Assembly: GCF_002865645.1 (NCBI RefSeq)
Contig: NW_020194555.1
Span: forward strand, 806,001 to 870,000
Length of the DNA: 64,000 nucleotides
DNA from: Hyaloscypha bicolor E
Lineage: Eukaryota; Ascomycota; Leotiomycetes; Helotiales; Hyaloscyphaceae
Direction: 5' to 3'
Shown: positions 24,101 to 34,735 of the stretch, piece after piece
Position numbering within the stretch: the stretch's first letter is position 1
Layout: each line of letters begins with the position of its first letter
The notes under the pieces: generated by a model
Told to the model about the DNA's origin: nothing
What the model saw: the letters and a program-made list of their open reading frames with translations, nothing else
Databases searched by the model: none
Translations under genes and position numbers: made by a program

Positions 24101-25634
24101 GTAAAAATGTTTATAGGCTTAAAGTTTATATTCTTAAGAATATAATCTCTTATTAGAATAAATAATTCCTTTATAAATTCTTGATACTAAGTAATTTCAT
24201 CTATTTCTTTCCTCTTTAGTAACTTCTTTAATACTTTATTAAATATATTAATATAAGACTTAGATAAGATTCCTCTATTCTAGGTTTATATAATAATCTA
24301 ATTAAGAAAGTTATAGCTAATTTTAAGTATTTCCCAGTTATATTCTCGGAATTCCTTTAGTAAGGCTTTAAAGAACTTGGTTTCCTAGTAATCTCCCGGA
24401 TTATTAGTATAGTATTCTAATATAGCCTTAATCTAATTCTTATAAATAGGAGAGATATAATAGATAATTCTCTCTTTTTTAGTATTATCGGAAATATAAT
24501 AGTTCTTATATATATCTATATACTATTTCAAGAATATAGAGATATTACTTTCCTGAAACTATAATACTTCAGGAGCTTCTATAAGTAGTAAATTCAAACC
24601 TAGTACTAGTATATACTTGTTCTTAGCTATATTAATCTCAATAATTTCTTCTATAACTAATTATAGAGTTTCCGTACCTAAGACTTCTATTAATAATATT
24701 TCTAAAGGGCTAATTTCCCGTTTAAGTATATCTTTTAATTTAGGAACCAGAATTAGAGAGAAACTAGTTAATAATAATAAATATAGTCGAGATTCGAGTT
24801 TTGGTATTAATAGTAATAAAATAATAGCTTTTCTAGTCTTATTTCTATTATTTATACTCTCTTTTTTACTTTGTTAGCTTAATACCTATAGTATTTTCCC
24901 TTAATTTCACTAAACTAGGTATATCTATTAATACTATTAAAGGTAATAAAAATAATAAATATGATTTTACTAATTTTTCTGACTTTTCTGAATTCTCTTT
25001 TCTTTCTCTACTTAATATCTATTTCTTTCTCTAGAAGCTTTTCTAGTTTATTTATATAATTTCTTATTTCCGATTTCTTTTTAATTCTTATTTCTAATTC
25101 CAGTTTACTATTCTACTTAAATTTAAAAATATTTCCTCCTTTAGGTATCTTTTTCGGACTTAGAAGTAAGCTTTACTACTAAGATTAAAGCTATTTTAAT
25201 TCCGGCTTTTACTATAACTAAAAATAATATATAAATTAATAGTATAACTTTATTTCCGAGTACTAAAGTCTAATTCTAACTAAGATCTAATTTATATTAT
25301 CTTAGTATAATATTTCTTATTTTATTTCCTTTGCTTCTTTTCCTTTTATAATTAGTCTCTATTTCTACTATTCCTATATACTATACTAGTAACTATATCT
25401 TATAATTAACCTGTATTCAAGTTACTAGATATATTAGAAATTAATATAAAATACTAAAATTAATACTTATATATCCTTAATATTTTGGCCTTAGGCTTAA
25501 AGTATTATAATAGCCTTTTTCTTCTCTAACTTACTAAGCTAATAATCCGCCTTATAAATACCCCTTAGAACTTTATAAGAGTATTACCTTAATTATAAAG
25601 TTTCTATCTTCCCTATATTACTTACTATAAAATA
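21100..25634 (-). other. 5' half of the giant element (expected gag/protease), not resolved
   Basis: This region lies between the 5' LTR (25635-25937) and the RT remnant, so gag and protease are expected on the minus strand. The decay is strong and I could not confirm a zinc knuckle or DTG motif by eye. Length (4.5 kb) is generous for gag plus protease. Confidence 0.4.
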
Positions 25635-25937
25635 TATAAAAGGGAAACTATAATAAGACAAAAACCCATATAAAGTATACCAGAGTATAAAACATAACTT
25701 AATAGCAAAATAATAAATCAAAAGTATAAATAGTAAAATATAAATAATATATAGTATATAAAAGCTCAATTAATTAAATACTTATAAAGAATTATTCTCT
25801 AAGTCTATAGAAAAACCAGCTTTCTTATATGATTTCCGCAAGTTATATATAAAAGGCCGCGGCCTTTATTATATAACCTAAACCTCAAAACCGCCAAAAC
25901 AATGCAATTTTCGACAAGTATGGCCTGCTATATTATA
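25635..25937 (-). repeat. 5' LTR of the giant element, better preserved copy
   Basis: This is the 303-base partner of 12807-13109. It retains the palindrome AAAGGCCGCGGCCTTT at 25852-25867 and a GC-balanced tail. The uneven preservation of two LTRs that were identical at insertion is a direct read-out of RIP or recombination acting unequally. Confidence 0.85.
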
Positions 25938-25979
25938 ATAGCTTAATTCTTTTCTAATCTATAAGTACTAACTAATTAG

Positions 25980-26289
25980 TATTAGTTTACTAGAAATATA
26001 TAGTATTATTATATAGGTATAAAAGTACTATTTATATAAGATTAGTAAAGTTATTATTTAGAAGTAAGGATTATAGTATTATAATATTAATATATAATCC
26101 CTAAATCTGCTAAGCCTAATAAGAACTAGCTACCGGTCAAGTTACTAATAGAATACGGGGTTATATAACTATATTCCGTATCCCATATCCTATTACTTAT
26201 ATTCTATTACCTATATCCCGTTGCCTATATCCCGTGTCCCATATCCCGTAATTATATATATAACTCCTAAAGAAGTAGCTATACTAATA
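25980..26289 (-). repeat. 5' LTR of copia-A (right in window)
   Basis: This 310-base LTR copy runs from TATTAGTTTAC to CTATACTAATA, followed by the CTTAT duplication. It is more RIP-mutated than the copy at 6795: CCCATATCCCGT-type units are partly TATT-converted and CACGTGACTCCC has become ATATATAACTCC. Confidence 0.85.
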
Positions 26290-28400
26290 CTTATAAATAT
26301 ATTTCCTATTTCCTAAATTATTTAACTAAAAAGAATACTTTACTAAAATTTATATTTAATAAAAGTTAGCTAGATATTTTTAATTAGCTTAAGAAATTAC
26401 TTTTTTATTCTAATATTTTTTTATTTTAAATATAATTAGGAAATTTATTTAGAAATTTATTACTTAGATCTAGTTATTATAAATATATTTTCTTAAAAAA
26501 GCTAAAAGAATAAATAATAGTATTTTATTATATTTTATTTTAAAGCTTTTTAAAAAACTAAAAGCTATTATAAAATCTATAATAAAAAACTTCTTATTAT
26601 TATTTAAGAATTTTGGGAATAATAAATAAAACTAAGTAATTTATCTAATTTTCTAATTATTACTAATTATAAGGCTCTCGAGTATTTTAATATTAAAAGG
26701 CGTTTAAATAAATAATATAACTAATAAATAAGTTTTCTATTATAGTTTTATTATTAAATTACTTATTAATTATATAAAAATATTATTATTATTAATATAT
26801 TATTTAAAAAAAACCTTTAAGTTTATACTAATCTAAAAATAAGCTAAAAAAGCTAAAAGAACTAGACTAGTTATTTTACTAGATCTAATTCTCGCTTTTA
26901 TTAAAATAAAAGAATAAATAAATTATTAGTTATAATTAAAGTTTTATAAACTAATTAAATAAATCTAGTTCTTAAAAATAAAAATAAAAAAAGCCCGGGA
27001 AAATACGAATTTATAAGAAATAATAAATAGCTATTTACTTTATAATAAAAGACTTATTATATTAGATAAATATAATAATCTATAAACTAGGCTCTTATAA
27101 TAAATCCATAATATTATAACTATTATTTATTTTAAATAAAATAAAATAAAAATTCTAATTTAGAGATTTTATTAATAATTTACTTTTCTAATAAATATTA
27201 ATTACTTTATAATAAATTATTATAAATATTAAAGGTTTTATAAACCAAGAAATAAAATATTAGACCTATTATATTTCTTATTAGTTTTATTAAAAATATG
27301 AATTTATTTATTTATTAACTTTTATATTTCTAGCTTTATTAATAAGAAATATAATAATATATTTATTATAATTAATTAATTTACTAATAACTAAAAATAC
27401 TATAACTAGAATTATTACTAGCCTATTTTATTATTATATTTAGTAATTTCGAAGTTCTTTTTTTATTATTATTAATAATTAAGAATTCTAGTTTATTTCG
27501 AATTTTATAAATAAATTATTAAATTTAATTAGAATTAAGCTAAAGCTCTTAATTATAAAATATATATAAACTAATAAATAAACGGAAATTATTAATTAGA
27601 TTATTAATATTTAATTTTATTTCTTTATTAACTACTTTTAAAATAATTTATCTTTCATATTTAATACTATAAATATTATTTATTTATATGAATTAACTAA
27701 CTTATTTTCTTTAATAATTAATTATAAATATAAGTTTAGGCTAAATTTTAATTATATATTATTAATAATAAAATTTAAAATACTAAAAAAGAAACTTAAT
27801 TAAGAAAAATTATAATAGTAAACTAAAAGAATTAATATTACTATTAATTATACGCGAGAATATATAATAATAGCTTAGGAATATTAAATTAAATAAGCTA
27901 ATAAAAAGTAATAAAAACTAGATTTTAATTTAGGAAATATAATTTATATAATTAAAAAAATATATAAAAAAAATTATTTTCTTATTAAACTCTTTAAAAT
28001 TAATAAAATAATAGGCTATTTATATTAATTAGATCTTTTCTCTTTTATAGGATTTAGTCAATCTTTTATATAAATAGATTTTATAAGAATCTTATTAATT
28101 TATTACTTAATTAAACTAATAAAAAGTCTAATTTTATTAAAATTAAGTAAATTCGAATAAGAAATCGAGAAAATTCTTTCTTTAAAAAATTCTTTATAAT
28201 AAGCTTTATTATAAAATTAAATAAAAGAAATAAAATATAAATAATAAATAATATTTTATATTAAATTTTAAGAATTTAAATTAGAATTATAAAAATTTTA
28301 TAAATAGAATTCTAATAAAAAAAGATCTTTTATTTAATTAAATAATTAACTTTAATAATAAGGCTTTTATAATTAAAAAAAAAAGAAAAAACCTAGACAT
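26290..28400 (+). pseudogene. Right part of gypsy-A: RNase H, integrase and chromodomain remnants
   Basis: The plus-strand frame interrupted at 6794 resumes directly after 26289 with a LTKKNTLLKF segment typical of the region after RT. Integrase core remnants lie at about 27480-27600 (NFINKLLNLIRIKLKL, then TNK and TEIIN). A terminal chromodomain-like segment lies at about 28140-28365 (EIEKIL, a decayed VKW-type stretch, EFKLEL then a KFYK and NSNKKRSFI tail). That arrangement is characteristic of fungal chromoviruses, whose chromodomain targets integration to heterochromatin. RIP stops are throughout. Together with 2786-6794 this gives an element of roughly 6 kb. Its LTRs were not identified. 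Confidence 0.7.
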
Positions 28401-28521
28401 TTCTCGGGTTTTATTTAAATTTTAATATATTTTCTTTATTTTATTTTATTAATTTCTATTTCTTTTTTTTAGAAATCTAAATAAAACTTTTTTTTATTCT
28501 ATTATATTTTTATTATTTAGA

Positions 28522-29057
28522 TATTATAATTTCTAGATATCTGGCCAGATATCTAGATATTTTCTAGATATATAATATAGCTACTTTATTAGAAAAATAT
28601 ATTTGAAATATACTAGAGATATTTAGAAAGCTATTATAGATATAATATTTAGGGCTTGGAAAGTAAGGTAAAAGGTCTCTTATAAAAACGATTTAAAGCT
28701 AAGGAAGAGAAAACTAGAATATAGGAGGCTATAAGGAAGTATATATATTCTATAATATACTAGTTTTAAAAAAGCTTAGTTTTCTAAATATCTCTAGTAT
28801 ATTTCAAGTATACTTTCCTAGTAAAGTAGCTATATTATATATATCTAGAAGGCATCTAATATCTAGTAAGATATCTCAGATACTAGATATCTGGAAATTA
28901 TAATAAAAGCTAAGTTTCTTTAAAACTAATATATTATAGAATATATATATTTTCTTATAATTTCTTATATTCTAGTTTTCCTTTCCTTAACTTTAAATTA
29001 TCTTTATAAAGAATCTTCTATTTTGCTTTTTAAGCCTTAAATACTATATTTATAATA
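28522..29057 (+). repeat. Gypsy-family LTR (plus) interrupted by an inverted LTR of the same family
   Basis: The left piece 28522-28631 begins TATTATAATTTCTAGATATC. The right piece 28911-29057 ends with a decayed GCCCTGAATGCCGTACCCGTGACA-like tail. Together they match the LTR at 41661-41911. Between them sits a second, inverted copy (28632-28905). The rejoined LTR would be about 257 bases. This is a good candidate for the 5' LTR of gypsy-B, which reads plus from here. Confidence 0.75.
28632..28905 (-). mobile_element. Solo LTR inserted in a sister LTR in inverse orientation
   Basis: This 274-base inverted copy of the same LTR family is flanked by AAAGC at 28627-28631 and 28906-28910, a 5-base target duplication. 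Because host and guest are homologous and inverted, the single strand 28522-29057 can fold on itself. Confidence 0.8.
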
Positions 29058-29429
29058 GTATTTAAAGCTACTTTTCTTTAATTCTATAAAGAATTTTAAA
29101 TAAATTAATTTAGTACTATTAGAAATATAAGTTCTACTAAAATAATAGAACCTTAGAAATATAAGTAATAGATTTTAGAATAATAAAAGCAAAAAGCTTT
29201 AGAATTTTTAGAGAAATTAGGTATTTATATTTTTATAAATATATACTAATAATATATTAGAAATTTTTCTAAAAAAAAACCCGAAAATTAAAAAACCTTA
29301 TATAAAGGCTATTCTTTAACTAAATTCTAGAATAATAAATACCTATAGGCAAGTAATCTAATTACTATCCTTAAATACTATTCTATAACTTTATAGGCCC
29401 TATATATATACTAGTAATAAAATTATTAG

Positions 29430-29552
29430 AAAAAATATAATAAAGGAAAAATATAATAAAGGAAAAATATAATAAAGGAAAAATATAATAAAGAAAAATA
29501 TAATAAAGGAAAAATATAATAAAGGAAAAATATAATAAAGGAAAAATATAAT
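29430..29552 (+). repeat. Tandem repeat of 16-base unit GGAAAAATATAATAAA
   Basis: About eight consecutive copies are seen; one unit is one base shorter and the others are almost identical. The array lies just downstream of the gypsy-B 5' LTR, in the expected leader region. Despite the AT-rich surroundings, each unit keeps its GG pair, so the array looks younger than the surrounding decay. Confidence 0.85.
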
Positions 29553-29599
29553 AAATTAATTTTTTAAAATATTATATAATTTAAAATAATATTAATTTC

Positions 29600-32500
29600 T
29601 TTTAAAACTCTTATTAGTTTAGGTTATTTTATTAGTAATTCTTTTTGAATTAAATACTTTATTAATATTTCTAGAAGGGTTTTAAATAAATTTATAAAAG
29701 AAAAAGCTTTTTCTTTTATTAAAAAGCTCTTATATATTAATTAGCTTATTATTACTAAAGAATTATATAAATAGTTTAAGGAAGCTAATTACTTATTTTT
29801 AGATATTAATTTAATTATTATTAGCTATCGGGAAATTTTTAAAAAAGCTATTTTATATAAAACAAGTTATAAAAATATTAAGAGCCTTTTTAAGAATATT
29901 AAGCTTTATAATACTAAACTCGAAAATAATATTAAATATTATATAACTATAATAAATCGGTTTATAATACCTCTAACTACTTCTATTCTATTTATTTCTA
30001 CTATTTCTATAGTTTTAGCTATTTTGAATTTCTTTTAAAGAATTCCGAACTATTTTTTACTTATTTCTATTTAGAATTCCCTATATCTTATACTTTTTTT
30101 TTTTTAGAAATACTAGAATTATTAAACTCCTAGATCTAATTCTTTTTATTAGAAATTGTACTATTTTTAATAACTAGCTAATTCAGATTAAAAATAAATT
30201 ATAAAGAAATACTAATTTATATTTCTTAAAAAATCTTAAAATTATTTATATTTCTAGTAAATTTATAAATAATACTTTTATTCTAACTTATTCTTATATA
30301 AATAAAAATAGTCCGAATTAGTACTATTAGTTTTTAGAGCTATAGTCTTATTTAAAGAAGCTATATTCTAATTCTAATTCTAATAAAATATTTGGTATAA
30401 TTTTAGTAAGCTTTAAATATATTCTAGTTAAATATTTTAGGAATTCTATATTTTCTTTTTATAATTATTTATAAAAAATAATATTAGTTTTTAAGATATT
30501 AAATATAAACTAAATAATTTTTTTTATTAAAGCTTTAGAAATTAGTATATATATTATAATAATAATTCTATTAATACTACTTATTTTATTTAATATTATA
30601 TTATTAATAATTAGTAAATTAAGACTATATATAAGAAAACTAAAAAATATAAAAAATAAAAACTATTTTAGTCAAGTTTATTTCTAGTATTATATTCTTT
30701 TATATTCCTAAAAAGTATATTTCTAAGAAGAAATCTAAGAAGCCTATATTAACTACTTTTATTAAATATATATCTCTTTATAAATATAAGTAATATTTTA
30801 TAAAAACCAAAAATCTCTCAATTATTAAATATTATAATTATAAAGAGTTCGGCTATTATATTAAGTACTATCCGGTTAGATATAGTAAAGAAACTAAGAT
30901 AGCTTTCTCTAGAATTAAACTAGGTTTAGTTTCTATTTTATTAAAGTATCTAGTTTTTATTTTAGTAAAATATTTAGAGAATTTAAGCTCTAATTCTAAT
31001 ATAAAACCGGAAAACAAATATCTTTAAAAAAAGTTTTTACTTTAGGGGCTTATAATATAAATTTAATAAAACTTAACTTAATTTATCTAATAAAAAAATA
31101 TTCTTATAATACCTTATATTATTAATATAAATAAATTAGAAATTAAGTTTTCTTTCCTTATTAATACTAGAGCTAATAATATACTTTTATTAATATAAAG
31201 CTTATTTAGTTTATAAAATAATTCTTAGAAATAGAAATAGAATTATAATTCTTTTTTTTATTTTATATTATATATAGTTTTAATAGAAAGCTAGCTAAGT
31301 TTACTAAGAAATATATAAAAGTCTTATTTTTAATTAATAAATAAAATATTAATATATCTATAATTATTCTAAACTTTAGAAATTATAATATTATCTTTAA
31401 TAGAAAATGAATTATATATATTAATATTCTAGTTAATTATAGAAAATATAGGCTTATATAATTAGAAAATAAGTTCAAATCTATATAATTCGGTTATATT
31501 ATTAGTATTTCTTAATAGTAACTAGAGAAGTAATTTATTAAAAAATATTAAAAAAATACTAATTAATAAGATTCTATTATAAGCTATTTCTAGAAACTTA
31601 TTATTTTCAAGTAATTTTCCTTCTTTTAGACTAATTAGAAAGAATTATATAAAACTATAGAAAAAGAACTTTTATAGCCTAATTAAAATATAATATTTAA
31701 ATAAAAGCCAAAGAAATAAAAAGATATTTTTAATAAAAAGCAAATATTAGATCTAGCTATTTTTACTTTTATAGTATTTAATTATATAACTAAAAGAAAA
31801 AATAATATTATTAGTTAAATCTCTATTTATAAGATTAATAAAGAGCTTAAAGCTCGGAAAAAGAGGCTATTTCTGGCCTAAAGAATTAATAACTAGAAGA
31901 AATAAAGCTTTAGTAATTCTAAAAAATATTATTTTCGGAACTTAAAAAATATACTTTTATTTTCTCTAAAAAGAAATCTAATATTTTTTCTTTTTATAAA
32001 TTATATAATTACAAGATTTAAATTAAAGGCCTAAAAAAAACTAAAAATATTAAATATTAATTTCTTTAGTAATAATCTATTTAAAAGCTTCTAGAAATCA
32101 AGTATTTCTTAGAAAATAATCTAGCTAAAGGCTTTATTAAAGCTAGTTAAGCTCTTTTTATTTTATTAATTCTATTTATAAAAAAAGTAAATAGAGGTTT
32201 ATACTTTTATATTAATTTCTGCTATTTAAATAATTTTATTTATTAATAAAACTTTAAATTAATTATTTAAAGCTAAAATCTATACTAAATTAGATATTTA
32301 TTAAGCTTTCTATTATATAGCTATAAATCCGGACTTTTAGGAGCTAATAATATTTCATATTTATTATAGAATATATAAATATAATATTTTCTAGAAAGGC
32401 CTTATAAATAGCCCGGCTATATATTAATATTATATAAATAATATATTTTCCAAATATTTAAATAACTTTAATATAATATATTTTAATAATATTTTTATAT

Positions 32501-34735
32501 ATTTAGAAAATCTAATAAAATATAAATAATATATATAAAGAATACTAGACTATTTATATTTTATTAGCCTTTAAATAAATATTAAGAAATCGGAATTTAA
32601 GATTATATATATAAAATATTTGGGCTTTATTATTTTTATATCTAATATTAAAATAGATTCTAATAAAATCGAAATAATATATAACTAATAATTTCCAAAA
32701 ATAGTTAAAGATATATAATTCTTTCTCGGCTTCTATAACTTTTATAAATACTTTATTAGAGAATATAAATAAATTACTAGATTTTTTACCTTATTTATAA
32801 AAAGGAATATTTTCTTTAAATAGTCTAAATAATATTAAAAGGCTTTTAATTATTTAAAGAAAGCTATAATTTTAATTCTAGTTCTATAATACTATAATTT
32901 AGATCTGCCTATAATAATAGAAATAAATATATCTAAAGAAATAATTACTAGCTTATACTTTTAATAAAACCCGAAAACAGGCCTTTAATATTTTATAACT
33001 TATTTTTCTAAAATTATATTTCTAGTAAAGCTTAATTATAATATATATAATAAGAAAATACTTATTATAATACAAATACTAGAAAAATAGAAAACTAAGC
33101 TAAAGAGCCTTTAAGATATTTTTTTTAAGATTTATTCTAATTATTATATCTTAGAATATTTTATAATTATTAAAAAGCTCTTTTTTTAATAAGCTAAATA
33201 AACTAAGCTTTTATCTTATTATTATTTTAAGCTTATATATTATTCTAGAAAATTAAATAAATAAATAAATACTTTATGATAAAAATAAAATAAAATAGAT
33301 ATTTAGGGCTAGATTAAGGAAAAGCTATAAACTTAAATACTTCTTTTTTAAAAATAAGATTAATTCGGAGATTATTTATAATTTATAGTTTATAATAATA
33401 CTTTATAAAATCGATTTATTTAATTCGAAATTCGGTTTTAAAAACTAAATATATACTAAAAACTTTCCTAAAATATATATCTTTATTAAAGATATAATTT
33501 TTCTAGAGAAAGATATTTTCCTAAAAGCTTTACTAATAGCCTTTATTATAATTACTCTTATAAAAGTACTATTAGAAACTCTTATTAAATATAATAGCTT
33601 ATAATTAATAAATAAGATCTTATAAGATAATTATATATTACCGGATCTAGAAAAGCTATATATAATAGCCTAAGCTAAAAGTAATATCTGAATATTATAA
33701 AATAGTCTTCTTTTATATTATAGAAAACTTTATATTATAGAAAATAAAATAATTCCCGAATTACTTTTATATATTACTCTAATTTATAAAATATATAATA
33801 AATTCTTTTCTAAATATTCTAGATATATAAAGCTCTATTAGCTATTTAAAAAGTAATATTACTAGCTATTTATAAGTAAGAATATTAATTAATATTATAA
33901 TAACTACTATATTTATAAAAGATTATATATATATAAAAATAAAAAGCCTAATTTACTTTATTTTCTTTTAGTTTCTAATTACTTCTAATAATATATTATT
34001 ATAAATTTTAAAAGCTATTTAGAAAATAAAGCGGGCTATAATATAATTACTATATTTATAAATTACTTATTTAATTATTTAATTATAATTTCTATATAAG
34101 ATATAATTATAGCTAAATAACTAATATTTTTATTTTTATTTTATATAATATATTAAACAAATATTTCAGAAATAATTATATTAAATTAGAAATTCTAATT
34201 TATATCTGATTTTTAAAGCGAATTCTATATAAGAATTAGTATAAAGCTTAAACTTTTAATAGCTAATTACCTTTAAATAAATAAATAAATAAAGATTATT
34301 AATTAGTACTTTAATTAAAAATTATATTTATATATTAATTATTATTAGAATAACTAGAATAAATAAATTATTATAATTAATTAATTATTAATAAGCTTTC
34401 CTTTAATATAAAACTATTAGCTAGTTTCTATTTATAACTAAAAAGAACTATAAGTCTTATATTTTTCTAGATTAGAACTTCTTTATTAAAACTAGTTTAT
34501 TTAAAGAAAAGCTAAATAGAAATAAAGCTAAAGTAGTAGTAAATTAATTATATAAATTATAGTAATTTGCCTAAAGTTATATAAAGTAAATATAAGAATA
34601 ATATATAATATAAGCTAATAAATACTATTATTTAATTAATTTCAAAATCGGAAATAAAATATAAATTATTATAAAATATTAGAAATCTAATTATTCGAAC
34701 TAGAAGTTAGAGAATTAAATAAAGAATCTATTTGA
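29600..34735 (+). pseudogene. Gypsy-B gag-pol remnant
   Basis: The plus strand shows a complete Ty3/gypsy order. A gag zinc knuckle lies at about 30827-30874 (YYNYKEFGYYIKYYP, every Cys/His now Tyr). A protease remnant lies at about 31150-31190 (LLINTRANN, for the usual D-T/S-G-A motif). The RT runs about 32130-32650, with KGFIKAS, YFYINFCYLN, and the palm motif YFNNIFIYLEN at about 32480-32515 in place of Y-x-DD. RNase H is at about 32900-33090 (IIIEINISKEIIT, NYNIYNKKIL). Integrase is at about 33880-34330 (KSYLENKAGYNIITIFINYL, then FIFDF and IANYL), with a terminal PYEIL-like segment at about 34730. The pol end is cut off where copia-B begins. Confidence 0.8.

Larger units (their letters stand above)
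12807..25937 (-). mobile_element. Giant (13.1 kb) gypsy-type LTR retrotransposon nested in copia-A
   Basis: Direct repeats of 303 bases at 12807-13109 and 25635-25937 form the LTRs, and ATAG at 12803-12806 and 25938-25941 is a candidate 4-base target duplication. The coding strand is minus. A purine tract (the complement of TCCGACCCCCTA at 13110-13121) lies immediately upstream of the 3' LTR, as expected for a polypurine tract. RT, integrase zinc-binding and integrase core remnants of Ty3/gypsy type are legible between about 20.8 and 18.5 kb. The element is about twice the usual 5-7 kb. Roughly 5 kb of extra sequence lies between integrase and the 3' LTR. Its insertion point is only about 40 bases inside the 5' LTR of copia-A. 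Confidence 0.82.
6795..26289 (-). mobile_element. Copia (Ty1-type) LTR retrotransposon copia-A, containing a nested 13.1-kb element
   Basis: Two copies of the same LTR, 310 bases each and in the same orientation, lie at 6795-7104 and 25980-26289. The outermost bases are flanked by CTTAT at 6790-6794 and 26290-26294, a 5-base target-site duplication. The LTR is the reverse-orientation relative of the solo LTRs at 1228 and 38047. It keeps the AATCCCTAAATCTGCTAAGC block and the tandem CCCATATCCCGT units. If the nested element (12807-25937 plus its 4-base duplication) is removed, the copia is about 6.36 kb, a normal size. Its coding strand is minus. It is inserted in the pol region of gypsy-A, whose frame continues on both sides. 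Confidence 0.88.

Noticed and set aside
24617..24877. 86-codon plus-strand open frame in the giant element
   Set aside because: It lies antisense to the element's coding strand, has no domain resemblance, and can be explained as a chance open stretch in decayed DNA.
6795..26289. A giant cargo-carrying Starship-like element
   Set aside because: No tyrosine-recombinase captain-like gene or cargo genes; the size is fully explained by an LTR element nested inside another, each with LTR pairs and target duplications.
29430..29552. CRISPR-like array
   Set aside because: Units are contiguous without spacers, and the DNA is fungal; it is a simple tandem repeat.
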